Below, piece after piece: positions 1 through 11,300 of a stretch of DNA of 64,000 nucleotides (positions are counted from its first letter, which is position 1; each line of letters opens with the position of its first letter). The position numbers and the translations under genes were made by a program. The notes beneath the pieces were generated by a model. The model was not told the origin of the DNA and did no database searches. It saw only the letters and a program-made list of their open reading frames with translations. Source of the DNA: Paraspadella gotoi (lineage: Eukaryota; Chaetognatha); NCBI GenBank assembly GCA_051294375.1, contig CM119268.1, positions 18,368,005-18,432,004 on the forward strand, in the 5' to 3' direction.

Positions 1-259
1 TTGAGCTTTAAGTAATTTTTGCATATATACTCAATCTCCTCATTGGTTGGTGTGGTCTGGTATTCGATGATCTCCGTTGCCAAATTTAGTAACTGAAGTT
101 TTCTTTCAATTTTTTGATAGTACTTAGATACATGTAGTATGCTGCTCAAAGTATTAGCAAAGTATCCCATTATATTTTCATCATCTTGATCAAATCGACG
201 AATCCAATTTTTCTTATTTACTGCTGTCACAAGGCATAGAACTTGCTGGTCCACAAGTT
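1..259 (-). CDS. Exon of GAF-domain protein (end of second GAF)
   Basis: Read on the minus strand, this is one open frame from an AG acceptor at 260-261 (preceded by ATAATAC) to the window edge, so the exon is cut there. The translation has GAF end features: LCLVTAVNKKN (the strand before the loop), then FDQDDENIMGYFANTL, then a long helix containing RKLQLLNLATEIIEYQ. The same order (AINKK, F..DE, LLDLAS.I.E.Q) ends the first GAF domain of PDE5/PDE11-type phosphodiesterases. GAF domains bind cyclic nucleotides or other small ligands and mediate dimerisation. Its splice phase does not match the exon at 16746-16941, so an intervening exon or a one-base assembly error is likely. The family call rests on eye alignment; being a real exon is more certain than the PDE link. 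Confidence 0.68.
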
Positions 260-722
260 CTGTATTATTTTTGAAAATATTTTGAAAAATTTAAGCTTAA
301 ATCATGGTGGTCTTTTAAGTTATATTACCGTCTTCTGTGTAGCTTCTATGGATATGAATAGGCTCAAAATCATTTTCAAGAAAAAAATCAGTGGTTGAAT
401 AAACGAATCTAAAAAAATGGCGAGTAATAGTTATAGAATAATTTACTTAAATTTAAATTGTTCAAAAAATATTTAGTTTTTTAGTTGGGTTTGTTTATCG
501 CAGATCCCCAACTCTAGAATTGGTTCTCTTTTCCAAAAGCACCCCATTTCTGTTCCATAATCCCTAAACTTAAATTTAACCCTAATATTTTACCCTAATC
601 TGTTACCAAAACTATAACCCAATCCCTACCCTAATTCTAACCATAATCCTTAACTTAATCCTTGACCCTAACCATTAACCATTAACCTTAAATTTTCTTT
701 TGTATTTCTATCACAGCCGGCA
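260..722. other. Intron with degenerate CCCTAA tract and a hairpin relic
   Basis: This is AT-rich intron sequence. At about 481-520 there is a decayed copy of the dispersed hairpin (TTTATCGCAGATCCCCAACTC). From about 560 to 700 there are irregular C-strand telomere-like words (CCCTAA, CCCTAAT, ACCCTAA) separated by AT-rich filler, which looks like a degenerate interstitial telomeric tract. It stops just before the plus-strand gag relic. No gene is seen. Confidence 0.5.
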
Positions 723-1793
723 TGACGGAAGCAAACGACGAAACAATGGTAAAGACCATCAGTGGCGTCATAAAACCTGCACTACCTCGACCTAAGTGAC
801 AACCTACGCAGAGTAGTGGAAGGAAAAAAAGGCTTTCACAGGAAAGGGATCAGCAAAATCCTGCGCCTCATCAACGGAAACAGGAAAATGTCACAATCCA
901 GATGAGCGAGGAGATGAAACATCTCAGTCACCATGGCCCAACTCATGAATGCCATCAACACTATGAGCAGAGACGTCGTCCGTGCTCGATCCGGCATCGC
1001 CGAAATCAAAACCATGCTGCAGGAAGGAGCCAATGCCAGAAGGCAAACAGGAGTACGCTGGGGCTGCTGGAGAATGGAACGCGATCCAAGTAGGGAGACA
1101 ATACGAGACTTGATTCGAGACTCAGTCAGGAGCGCCGCGGCGACAATCATAGAGCCAACAACAACAAGCCAAATGGGCACCGTTAAAATCGAGGGACGTT
1201 GTGATGACAAAAAACCAAGGGATTTCTTATGAGGCATTTACCAATCCCTCTGCAGATGCGACACAGACATTCGCACTATTGACGAGCAGCTGAAGGCCCT
1301 GTTTACCAGGGATTACAAGGTCAGTTGCTTCATCGATCCCATCGACGGCAGGCTCAACAAGGGCCTATGCGACGTTTTCGAAACCACCTCGATTAGCGCC
1401 TCGGAGATCGTGGACAAAAATGGAGATAAAAGTAGACCCAGAAATACACTCCGAGTATGGACTCGCACTAGTAAACGCCGTATATAGAAAATTCGACATT
1501 GTTGCCCCAGAAGACCAAGGCGCAGTGCCACACCACACAGCCCACCTGCTGAAAAAAGCATTAAGCCCGGGAGGTCATGGAATTCAGGGAATTCATCAAG
1601 ACCGGCAGGAGAAAGGAACTGGGAAGGAGGATCGAGTGGATCCTCCTTGGCTGGCTGGAGACACACGGACAACAGGCGACAGGTCGACGATTCATCAACT
1701 ATGTCAAGGACAACGATCGTCAAGTCTTCACAGACTCTACTACAAAAAGGCCTCACAGATAAAAATCCGGCCGAATCCAGCAAATGGCGACGG
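723..1793 (+). pseudogene. gag relic of copy A
   Basis: The stretch from 1577 encodes MEFREFIKTGRRKELGRR followed by IEWILLGWLETHG and FINYVKDNDRQVFTDS. This matches the copy B capsid-type ORF at 14162-14524 (IEKGRKRDLGKRIEWILRGW, FINSVKDNDRQVLTDS). The upstream part (723-1570) is broken by stops in all frames. At about 1785 the sequence jumps from the gag motif NPAES directly to the start of pol, so the nucleocapsid end of gag is deleted. There is no intact product. Confidence 0.72.
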
Positions 1794-3880
1794 AGTCCGC
1801 GCCAGTAAAGGAAACAGAATTTCTGAAAAATTGTGCAAAAGCCGCCATCGCATCGCCATCGCAAGGACGACATCAAAATATTTGGTTTCATCATATCACA
1901 GGACAAGCTCAAACCCCAAAAGGACAAACTAGAACAAGCGGAGGTAAAACTGAAAGAGATAAAAACGCAGAAGGATCTGTGTGCGCTCTTCACTAAACTA
2001 CTACCGCTGCTTCACCCACTATATCTAATACCTGGCACAGCCGCTGCATGCCCTTACGCTGGTCAACAAAAGCGCGGCGTTGGAGACCCTGGAAACAGCA
2101 ATAAAGAACACGCCAGGCCTAAATTTCCTAAACCATGAGAAAATAAAAAATGGAGAATACAAAATCTACACCGACATGAGGTCTCATAACAGCCACGGCA
2201 AACGGGATAGAATACCCACTGTGCTTCCATTCGAAATCCTTTCCGGAGGAATACAGGATTAAGCATATTAACACCCTTGAAACCCTCGCCTTCAACATGA
2301 TGACAAGAAAATTCAAGGGCTACACCTGTGGAAGGCGAGTCACATTAGGCACGGACTCCCAGTACTTCAAAAGAGTAATGGACCTACAACATGAGCGACA
2401 AAAGCTACTACCGACAAACTAACTGAGATGGATTACAGAAATTAAGCAAGAAGTGCCACCCAGCAGAGGTCATACTAGTTAGACAACCAAGCCGACTTCC
2501 TCACCAGATTCACCGACCAGGGACAAATCACCCCGTTGACGGAAGATATGACCCAGGCTTTTGCAAAGACCCAATCAGTGGAGAAGCCTGGCCTGGGTAC
2601 CTTGAGCTACGAGTCAGAGGAGCACCAACATTAAGCATTACGGCTGATGTGCTCGACGTCGATGAAAAGGCTTTAGAAAAATTTTTTTCAAATACATCAG
2701 ATCAAGATTTGAAAAGAGTAAAGAGAACATACATAAACTCTACGGAACGCAAAAACAAAAGACGTCGACACTTTTGTCAGAACAATCTCGGCGAAAGACT
2801 GGACTATGGGCCACCCTGAGCTGGAAATGCTGGCCGACATGACGGGTCTCTGCATCAAAATACTCGATGAAAACTCCACAACGTCAACAGGGTGCAAATT
2901 CAAAAAGGTATACGGAAAAAGAAACCAGCCCAAACTGGGACAAGCATCGCTAATTAGCGAAACACCAGCGCTGATAAGAGTAACAAGGATGGCAACCGCA
3001 GAGGAAAAAGACAAAATAAAAGCCATAATGAACAAAATGATTCAAGATGGAATTACCCAGCCACATTTCAAGCCAGACGCAAAACAACTGCTTGGGGACC
3101 ACTTAGCACCGCCCGCACAACGGCGGAGAGCAAGAGACTTACCCTCACCCCAGCTTCACCAGCAAGGAGCATAGACGACACCAGGACAGTTCAACCACCG
3201 AGAGCCCGGAACCAAAACCCGGGCGCCGGTCCAATCAGGACCGCACTCACCTCAAATAGACGCAGAAGCGCCATCGACGAAGAAATAAGGAACAGAGTGG
3301 AAGTGACGCCAGATTCCGCCACGGGAGCATCCATCAATGTCGACGCGATCAATCTGGAGGAAGAGGAAGCCTTCCCACACCAACAAAATTAGCAGCTACT
3401 CCTGCTAAAAGAAAATATAAAGAAATGGCAAAACGAAGATGAGGATATTAAATCTGCAAAAACGATTTATGAAAATCACGGGTGCGAAGGACTTCGTAGG
3501 CATCTAGCAGCGACGCAGAGAAAGGCACTCACTCCAACGCAAGTCTTATTCATGAAGAATACTGATGAACTTCACATCACTAATGATGGAATCCTCCGCA
3601 TCATTGGATACAAAGACAATACCCGAATTATAAGGTACATTGTTCCAGAAAAAAACCTGGAATAAGTGGTCAAAAAGATCAATGATCAAAGATTAATGAA
3701 ATGGATTCCACGCCAACCATTGCGATCACGCCATGGGAATCCCTATGCATAGATGTCATGCATCTCCCACCCAGCGGAGGCATCAGTCACGTCATAGTGA
3801 CATCTGACAACGCCTCAGCCTACACCTGGGTGCTGCCAAACAGGCGAGCAGACGCACCGTACATTATTACCAGATGTACT
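1783..3880 (+). pseudogene. pol relic of copy A
   Basis: The pol start is kept: MATESAPVKETEFLKNCAKAA matches MAKEM...THLKECAKAA of copy B. A deletion then joins it to the RT end (GFIISQDKLKPQ at about 1890). RNase H words follow near 2150-2520 with frameshifts. The linker (GHPELEMLADM at about 2810) and the integrase stretch TPWESLCIDVMHLPPSGG (about 3730) are also present. Protease, the RT active site and the second half of integrase are missing. It cannot encode a working polyprotein. Confidence 0.75.
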
Positions 3881-3884
3881 ATAT

Positions 3885-4770
3885 GAGCTGTGTATCACCC
3901 AAGCCTAGGAGGCGCGCGCGGCCGCCATGAGAGTACACAGATCCCTGGCAGCCATAATGTTCAGAGGGGAACTCATCGTCACGGCAGACTGTAAGAAGAT
4001 GCTCGCGCTGAGAAGACAAACGGAAGACTGCTGGCAAGACTTGCCAATCAGCTACAGAGGATGAGTGGCTTTTTTTCCATCATGTGATTTTCCAACACAT
4101 GATAACCTCGTTATACAAAACTCCGTCCGATCCACCACCAATCTACGAGATCTACAAGGGTTTCCACAATGCCATCGAGCGCCCTTTCAGGAAGTACGCG
4201 ACACTGTCAACCTCGCTACCAAATGAGAGATCATTTGACCTCCAAAGTAGATCTCTATAACAACGTCGCCCGCTTTATGGACATGCACGGACAGGATAGG
4301 CACAAAATTTCAACGAACGCATGGGAGATTACGGCCGGATCACCTGCCTCACTATTCAGCTCCATCTTTGGGGATTCCAACTTCACAAAATGGTGGACAA
4401 AATTCACGTGAATCGCCCCACTCGTGGCTTTAGCCGCATCTCTCCTCGCCATCTGCTTCTGCTAACTCACGATGCGGACGGCGATTCGAGAAGCAAAAGG
4501 AGCAATGAATGAGTTGGACGCTTTCATCGCAGGAACCAACTTGGCTCAGTAAGGCGGGATAAACCCGCCGCCTTCGCCAACTGCAGCGGTCAGCTGCATT
4601 CCCCTCCATTCTGCCTCTCTCCACTCTCGGCGGGAAAGCCAGCAAAAAGCCAGTGAAAAACCAGCAAGAAGCCGAGGAAACCACGAGGTCCATCTCACCA
4701 GGACCAAACAAAGACCTCACCAAAACTCTATGACCGCAAGAAAGGCCATGGGACAATTGGAGGGAAGAAG
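3885..4770 (+). pseudogene. env-like relic of copy A
   Basis: Around 3925-4065 and 4170-4410 the frames match the C-terminal half of the copy B env-like protein: FRGELIVTADCKK, then DCWQDLPISYRG, then GEITAGSPASLF and TKWWTKFT, then a shortened hydrophobic segment. Stops interrupt the frame, for example after SYRG and before the membrane segment. The N-terminal half is absent. The tail runs on into LTR sequence, as in copy B. Confidence 0.7.
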
Positions 4771-4866
4771 AGGATTTGGGAGGTTAACAAAAGGGCCAAT
4801 AGGAACAAGGCTCGAGACTTTGTTTGAGATTCATTCTAGTTTCTAGGCTCACAAAAGAAAGAGCAA
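4590..4866 (+). repeat. Truncated 3' LTR of copy A
   Basis: Similarity to the reverse complement of the copy B LTR begins near the Pro/Gln-rich env tail. Shared words are CAAACAAAGACCT, CTCTATGACC, GGGCCAAT.GG.AACAAGG and GGCTCACAAAAGAAAGAGCA. Similarity stops at about 4866, so the distal part of the LTR is lost. Confidence 0.6.
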
Positions 4867-5527
4867 TTTTTACTTACCTTTTATCCTTGCTGACCATTGG
4901 ACTTTTGGAAATAAACTCTCGCTTTTATGTCTCATCGAAGTTCTTGTATTTCATCCAAAATAGAAACTTAGCTAAAACGCTCACGATATATTTATACATA
5001 GTGCTCACCATAGAAAATGTTAAAATTTTAAAATGTATTTTTCTTATTTTTGAAAGCAGATTAAAATTCCTCAAGAAAAATTGATATCAGGAAATATGAC
5101 TCTTTTTAATTGTTATAATTTCCTTTCTTTTCGTTGCGTTTGGGACATAGGAAAAAGTTTAAATTGTTAAATAAATTCGTTGCCGAATCACAATTTAAAC
5201 TTTTTCCTAAGACTCTTTTTAAAAAATTATTTCATTATATTAGTCAAAATCCAAAAAACTAATATATATAACCTATAATTAAATTTTAGTATAAGAAATA
5301 TAGTTTTTTTAATTTTTAGCTAACTAAATAAAATAATTTTTGATTTAGATTTATATTTTCCTATATCAACTTTTTATGAGGAATTCGAATCTGCTTTCAA
5401 AACTAAGAAAAAACTTTTTTTTCAAATTGTGACATATATATATAAATACATAACTATATATATATCAATATTTTTTAGTACAAGAAAGTTCATGATCAAC
5501 TATTCAAATTTTGATCGGCCTTACTGA
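4867..5527. other. AT-rich spacer between the two gypsy-like copies
   Basis: No gene is seen. The stretch holds a fold-back repeat (listed separately) and AT-rich filler. Confidence 0.5.
5035..5413. repeat. Fold-back (MITE-like) element
   Basis: The left arm (about 5035-5105: TTTTGAAAGCAGATT, ATTCCTCA, TTGATAT, AGGAAA) recurs inverted at about 5355-5413 (TTTTCCTATATCAA, TGAGGAATTCG, AATCTGCTTTCAAAA). Inside it, AGGAAAAAGTTTAAATTGT near 5150 and ACAATTTAAACTTTTTCCT near 5194 form a second perfect hairpin. There is no coding capacity. Related arms occur near 41.55 and 42.03 kb. Confidence 0.6.
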
Positions 5528-5983
5528 CATCGACGATTAACTGAACTGCCGTGATACTGCGAGGAGAGAGGAATCTTCGAAGTAACGAAACAAGAGTTTT
5601 TATTCTCAGAATAAAATGTGATCACAAAATAAAGGATGAAATTCTTTGCTCTTTCTTTTGTGAGCCAGAAGAACCAAGTGACAAGCAAATTCACATCAAG
5701 CTTCTACCTCTACTTTTAGTTTCCGCTCCCTGACCCACAAGAGTCCCTTCCTTGTTCCCCATTGGCCCCCGACCCTGTGATCCCCTTCTACTCTTCTGTG
5801 ATTGGTTCGTGGTCCAAGTGTGGTCATAGAGTTGAGGGTAAGGTCTTTGTTTGGGCTTCTGGTGAGGTTGGCTTTGCCGCCGGCTGCTCCGCTGTGTCTG
5901 CTGCTTCTGCTCCTGCGTATGGGTTGGGGAGGCGAGAGAGAGAGAACCAGCAGCGGCGACCGCTGTGTCAGTGAGCGTTGATG
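5528..5983 (-). repeat. 3' LTR of copy B
   Basis: This 456-bp stretch is repeated at 15810-16254. On the element strand it starts CATCAACGCTC and ends ATCGTCGATG, giving short inverted termini CATC...GATG instead of the usual TG...CA. An AATAAA-like signal (TTATTTTGTGATC / TTTATTCTGAG on the element strand) lies within it. The LTRs differ by many one-base indels, part of which may be sequencing noise. The env ORF reads into this LTR. Confidence 0.85.
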
Positions 5984-7928
5984 CGTCCCCCCTCAGTTCG
6001 GCGAAGTAGGGGGGTTTATCCCGTCCTAGTGGAGCCACGGCTACTCCTGCGATCATGGCGTCCAGATTGTCTATTGCAGCCTCGATCTCTCTATTTGCGC
6101 AGCGCACGCATAGCTTGCAGCAGCAGTAACCGCAGCAGCTGAGGCACAAAATGGCTACCATTGCTGCTGTGACCGCGGCGATGATAGGGGCGGTACGCGT
6201 GAGGCTGGTCCACCATTTTGTCAGCTTTGTTTCCCCTAGGATGTCTCTAAAGAGGGAGGCTGGTGATCCGGCGGTGATCTCTCCCATTCTCTGGTTGAAT
6301 TCATGAGCCTCGCCTGTGTATTTGATGTGTAGGTCCATGAATTTTCCGACGTCGTCATATAAGTCTATTTCGGTTGTTATTTGTTCGTCTTTGTTGGGGA
6401 TTGTCGTAGTTAGTGATTTGAAGTTTTTGAACGGGCGTCCCTTTGCATCTCGGTATTCGCCGTTTGTTTTGTAGATTGGCGGCGGGTCGCAGGGCGTTTG
6501 GTACGACGTGCCGATCACGTGATGGTAAATGGCGTGTCGGTACGCAGCTCTACCTCGGTAACTGATGGGCAGGTCTTGCCAGCAATCTTTTGTGTCTCTT
6601 GTAAGGGCGAGAGTTCTTTTACAGTTCGCCGTTACCAACATTTCGCCCCTGAGAATGGCGATTTTCCCTTGATCGACGAAGGTTGTTGCAGCGGGGGATT
6701 TGTGCGCGTGTACGGCGGCTATACGCGCTTCTTTGGCTCTTGAGACGCAGAGCTCATGTCGGAGGGCGTCCGTGAGGCGGTTTATGCGTTGTGCGTTTCT
6801 GCCCGCCAGTTTAGACGCTTGTTCGTGTAGCGCCTCCATGACCTGGCTGTCTCTCTTCAACGTTGTCGGGGCGAGCGCCGATATGAAGAAATGCGGCGAT
6901 GATGTGGCATGCGCCACAAAGTCGCATCCTCTGATGGTTTCACTCTCCCCGGATACCTTCAGCACGAAGGACACATTCGCTTTCCCGCCGCAGATTTCCT
7001 GGCAGCGTTTGAGTTGGGCGGCGCTGTGATTTGCGTAGATGGCCGCGCACTTTGTCCAGCAATTTCCGGCCATCTTTGCCTTCTCCGGATTACTGCACTC
7101 GATTGTTTGCCTGTTCTTGCATCCGCCCAGCGTCGTCATGATGTCCGCTTCGGCCACGGAGCGGATCATGCCATCTTTTGTCGTGAAGACCGTCCCTTCG
7201 AAAGCAATGACCGCTCTACATTTTGCGTCTTTCCACGCTAGGATGCCACCTGGGTAGACGCAGGTGCGGCTTTGCGTGTCGCATCTCCCAGTTTTCGATC
7301 TGATTTCATCCGCTACTCGGATCCGTCGCGTGAAGAGGGTGAGGTTTGACACTAGTTTCGCGTTTTCTGACTCGTACGTGTGGTCGTGGAAATTAAATTT
7401 CTCACCCGTACAGTAGCCATCGGCGTCGTTCGTGCCAATGTGGTGGGTTATTATGTTCGTTCCCAGCTTTCCTTCCATCTCGATGGGGACGAGTATTCCC
7501 GTTTTGTCGCTCACTCTGATGGGCAGGCTATTTAGGGAGACTTTCTTTCCGTCGTGTAGGTCCAGGCATATTTCTCGCGGTAGCGAGAAATGATCGACGA
7601 CGTCGATGTTTGGGTATGGAATGTTCCATCTTCCACACACCCGGCCAGTGGCGACTACGGTTAGGTCACAGCCCTTTGCCTCGTGTTGTTCGTCATCCGG
7701 GACAAAGATGAGCCGTGTTTGTCCGACCTCTTCCTGGATCTTTCCGTTTTGCTCACAAGATTCGATGCTGAGTGATGTTGCTGTGTGATCCTGTGTAGCG
7801 TTGCAGTCGAAAACGGTGACTCGTCTCCCAAGTGTTTGTTCCACTATTTCATCCTTCGTTATTTGGGTCGTTTCATTTGCCATCGCTATGACGTACGCGA
7901 CGAGCATCATATTTTTGATGTTTATCAT
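5691..7928 (-). CDS. Env-like glycoprotein of copy B
   Basis: This ORF of 745 codons starts at an ATG and begins with a hydrophobic stretch that could be a signal peptide (residues 1-17). The ectodomain is rich in Cys and has N-glycosylation sites (NAT, NLT, NHS, NVS). A membrane segment at about residues 575-597 (APIIAAVTAAMVAILCLS) is followed by a Cys cluster and then a Pro/Gln/Ser-rich tail. An envelope glycoprotein would sit in the membrane of virus-like particles and mediate entry. I do not recognise which viral glycoprotein class it belongs to. It starts 376 bp past the end of pol, so a spliced mRNA is likely. About 97 C-terminal residues are encoded inside the 3' LTR, which is unusual. 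The intact frame suggests recent activity or selection. Confidence 0.7.
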   Translation of the reverse strand: MINIKNMMLVAYVIAMANETTQITKDEIVEQTLGRRVTVFDCNATQDHTATSLSIESCEQNGKIQEEVGQTRLIFVPDDEQHEAKGCDLTVVATGRVCGRWNIPYPNIDVVDHFSLPREICLDLHDGKKVSLNSLPIRVSDKTGILVPIEMEGKLGTNIITHHIGTNDADGYCTGEKFNFHDHTYESENAKLVSNLTLFTRRIRVADEIRSKTGRCDTQSRTCVYPGGILAWKDAKCRAVIAFEGTVFTTKDGMIRSVAEADIMTTLGGCKNRQTIECSNPEKAKMAGNCWTKCAAIYANHSAAQLKRCQEICGGKANVSFVLKVSGESETIRGCDFVAHATSSPHFFISALAPTTLKRDSQVMEALHEQASKLAGRNAQRINRLTDALRHELCVSRAKEARIAAVHAHKSPAATTFVDQGKIAILRGEMLVTANCKRTLALTRDTKDCWQDLPISYRGRAAYRHAIYHHVIGTSYQTPCDPPPIYKTNGEYRDAKGRPFKNFKSLTTTIPNKDEQITTEIDLYDDVGKFMDLHIKYTGEAHEFNQRMGEITAGSPASLFRDILGETKLTKWWTSLTRTAPIIAAVTAAMVAILCLSCCGYCCCKLCVRCANREIEAAIDNLDAMIAGVAVAPLGRDKPPYFAELRGDASTLTDTAVAAAGSLSLASPTHTQEQKQQTQRSSRRQSQPHQKPKQRPYPQLYDHTWTTNQSQKSRRGSQGRGPMGNKEGTLVGQGAETKSRGRSLM
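5984..5996 (-). other. Polypurine tract of copy B
   Basis: On the element strand, CTGAGGGGGGACG directly precedes the 3' LTR. This is the position and composition expected for the plus-strand primer of reverse transcription. Confidence 0.75.
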
Positions 7929-8304
7929 TTCGCCTCTTGTTACGATACGCTAAGGAATGTTTATTTACAGTCGATGAAGTATGCTAAGTATGCTAAGTAT
8001 TTTAAAGTTCAGGGCGAGGGAGGAAAAAAGCTTGTCCCTTTTTTTTTTTTTTTTGAATGTTCGGTGCGAGAGTTTTCCCGTTTTCTCCTATTTTCGATTG
8101 TGGTGAGTGATAGTTTGGGCATCGGCCCGCGTTTCACTCCTTGTTCGTTCGTCGTCCTTATTTTCGTCGTCGTCGTTTCTCCTCGTGCAGGGGGATCTCT
8201 CTCTTTCGCGATTTTGTTCTTTGTTCCTCCTTGCTCCTCCTAGGTCTAATTCCTACATGTCTGCAGTTTTTTTGCTTCGTCCCGTTTTTCTTTCTCTATT
8301 ACCG

Positions 8305-11300
8305 TTAGGATTTAAAAACGGGTGAGTCGCCTCCTGCCGCTTTTAGCCTTCGTCTGTGATAGGTGATGCGTTTTCCTGCTATCTCGACGATAAAATGGTT
8401 TCCTTTTATTTCTAGGATCTCGTGTGGGCCTGTGTATATGGTTTTCATCTTATTTGCGGCTGGCGCGGCTCCTGTGCGGATTAAGTCGCGTCTCACGTAA
8501 ACTCGGTCTCCTACGGCCAGCTTTTTTGGGTCGCGGAAGCGGTTTACTCTTTTCGATGTTCTATTTCTGATTCTGCGTTGCTCAGCGATCTTGTGCTGCG
8601 CTTCTTCCTGTCTGTCGGCTCTTAGTTTTGCATAATCAGATAGATATTCATAAGTTTCCTCGTCCGGAGCCTCGATTAGCCTGGGTTTGTGTCCGAATTG
8701 TAGTTCATGCGGGCTCATGTCCGTTTTCCATCCCGTTATGGGCGTGGCGTTGAGGGTGAGCAGTATGTGAGGCAGTTTCTTTGACCACGCCGTTGCATCG
8801 TCGTCAATTGCCTTTCTCAGCGCTTGTCTGATTCGGCCGATGTCCCTCTCGGCTCTGTTGCTGTTTTTTCTTGAGATTAGGGTCCTTCGTCCGCTTGTGT
8901 CAAGGAGATCGAGGAAACTCCGCATTTCTTCACCGTTCAGAGATGTAGCGCCGTCAAAATTTATTTCGAGGTAGCTCCCATGTAGTAGAAAAATGTTTTT
9001 GTCGAGGGCCGTTATAATGTTTTGCGCATCTGCTCTGCGGATGGGCAACGCCCACGTGTAGGCGGTGGCGTTATCGGATGCGACAACTACGTGGCTGATT
9101 CCGCCGCTGGTTGGAAGATGCATGACATCTATGCATAACGATTCCCACGGCGTTAGGGCGATGGTCGGTGTCGGATCCGTTTCGTTTAGGTGCACCTCGT
9201 CTGTCGTTCTTCTGCAGAGGTCGCACGTGAGTACGATATCCGCGCAGGTGCGTACCATTTCCGGGGCTGCGACGTACTGCGATACGAGGTACGCCGTTCG
9301 GTCGCGACCTGGGTGGCCTAGTTTCTCGTGAATCTTTTTTACTACTTCCCCGAGGTTCTTCTTCGGCACAACGTATCGAGTCGTCCGCGTGTTGATTTTG
9401 TAGCCGATGACGCAAAGTATGTCGTCTCTAGTGATTTCTAATTCCTCCGCGTTTTTCATTAGAAAGATTTGCGTTGGCGTTAGCGCTTTTCTTTGCGTCG
9501 ACATCAGATGCGCCTTTAATCCCATGGCGCCGTGATTTTTGTAAATCGTTTTTATTGATTTGATATCTTCATCTTCGTTTTGCCACTTTTTTACTTCGTC
9601 TATTAAGGGGAGGAGTTGGCTGTCTCGCTGTGTTGGTTGGTTTTCTTCCTCCAACAGGTCGAGTGCGTCCACCTCAATGGACGCTTCGGTGGTTGAGTCT
9701 GGCGGTATCTCGATCGCTTCGTCGGCCTCCCATGCGCTTCGGCGTCTCTCGTCCGCTCGCGGGTGGCGCCTCCTTTCGGGTCCTGGGCTTTGGTTGCGTG
9801 CCGTGGGCGGGGCCGCCGTCCTGATGTCACCCGTTCCGTTTTCCTGCGGCGCTGGCGGGCTTGCCGTCTTCCATTTCGTTGGGGTCGAAGGAGGCGAGAT
9901 TGGTGGCGGCACTGAAGGTGGCGCCGTATGCATGGGGCTTCGTGGTGGCGTTCGAGTTTCGCCACTTGCGCCGGGTCGTTTTATTTGGGATGTCGGCGGC
10001 GCTGCCTCTCTAGTTTCGTCTTGAGGTTTCGTCGCTGGTGGCCCGGGTTTTTTTTGTGTTTCATTCGTTGTTGGGATCCTGTAGATGATTGTTGTGTTCG
10101 CTGGGAGATCTTCTTTCTTTCTCTGCCTTGGTGGTGGCGCGAGGCGTTCAGCGTATGGTATGTTTGAGTTCGGTCCCAACCATTTTTCCGTTATGGCATC
10201 ATTGATGATATCTTTTGTGATGACTTTAATTTCCTTCTTTTCTTTTTCAGTAGCATTCGCGACTCTGAGGTTTGCGGACTCGTCCGCTATCAAGGAAGCT
10301 TGGCCTGTTGTTGTCCTGAAGATCTTCAGTTCTCGTTGATCGTTTGTTCCGTACGTCTTTTCGAATTTGCATCCGGCCGGCGTAGTGACGTCTTCGTCTA
10401 AGATTCTGATGCGGATGTCGATCATGTCAGCGAGCATTTCCAGTTCCGGGTGTCCGAGCATCCAATCTTTTGCCGAGATGCATCTTATGAAAGTGTCAGC
10501 GTCTTTTGTTTTTGGTTCCCCGTAAAGCTTCTTTATGTTTTCTCTTTTCTTTTCGAATTCCTTCCTGACAAAATTGAAAAAGGTTGTTCGAAAAAGTTTT
10601 TCGTCTATTTTCAGGGTGGCGGCGACGACGCTAAGTGTCGGTGCTCCTCCGACTCTCAGTTCTAAGTGGCCCGGCCATGCGCCGCCGCTTATCGGGTCTT
10701 CGCTGTAACCGGGTTCGTACGTGCCTTCGATGTTGAAACCAGCGGGCATGAAGGGCGTGTCTAGCGGGGTTATCTGGCCCTGTTCGGTGAATCTCGTGAG
10801 AAAATCGGCCGGGTTATCTTCGCTCTTCACGAGTATCACTTCGTTCGGGTGACATTCTTGTCTTATTTCGGTTATCCATCGTAAGACGTTGGTTGGGAGT
10901 AGTTGTTGTCGGTCGTGTTGAAGGTCCATCACCCTTTTGAAGTATTGTGAGTCGGTGATTAATTTTACTCGTCTCCCGCAGATATAGCCTTTGAACTTTC
11001 TGATCATCATGTTAAAGGCTAATGTTTCGAGTATGTTTATGTGTTTGATCTTATATTCGTCGGGAAATGATTTTGAGTGGAAACTTAACGGATACTCTAC
11101 GCCATTTGCTGTCGCCGTTATAAGTCCTCCCATTGCGCTGGTGCTGGCGTCAGCGTATATGCGGTATTCCCCGTTCTTTATTTTTGCGTCGTTTAAAAAA
11201 TTTAGTCCCGGAGTGTTTTTGATTTCGCTGACTAGTGTTTCTAGGGCCTCTCGATGCTTTCCTTCGAACTTAAAGCTGCTTTTGTCGACCAGCGTGAGTG

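Larger units (their letters stand above)
723..4866 (+). mobile_element. Decayed Ty3/gypsy-like element, copy A
   Basis: This plus-strand relic is a relative of the element at 5528-16254. In order it keeps a gag segment, a fusion into pol, reverse transcriptase end, RNase H, linker, part of integrase, the C-terminal half of env and a truncated 3' LTR. Many stops and frameshifts interrupt every part. Large deletions remove the end of gag, the protease and most of RT, and the integrase core plus the N-terminal half of env. No 5' LTR is found. The base composition is richer in GC than the flanking intron. It lies tail to tail with copy B, with the two 3' LTRs separated by about 660 bp that include a fold-back element. 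Confidence 0.85.
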
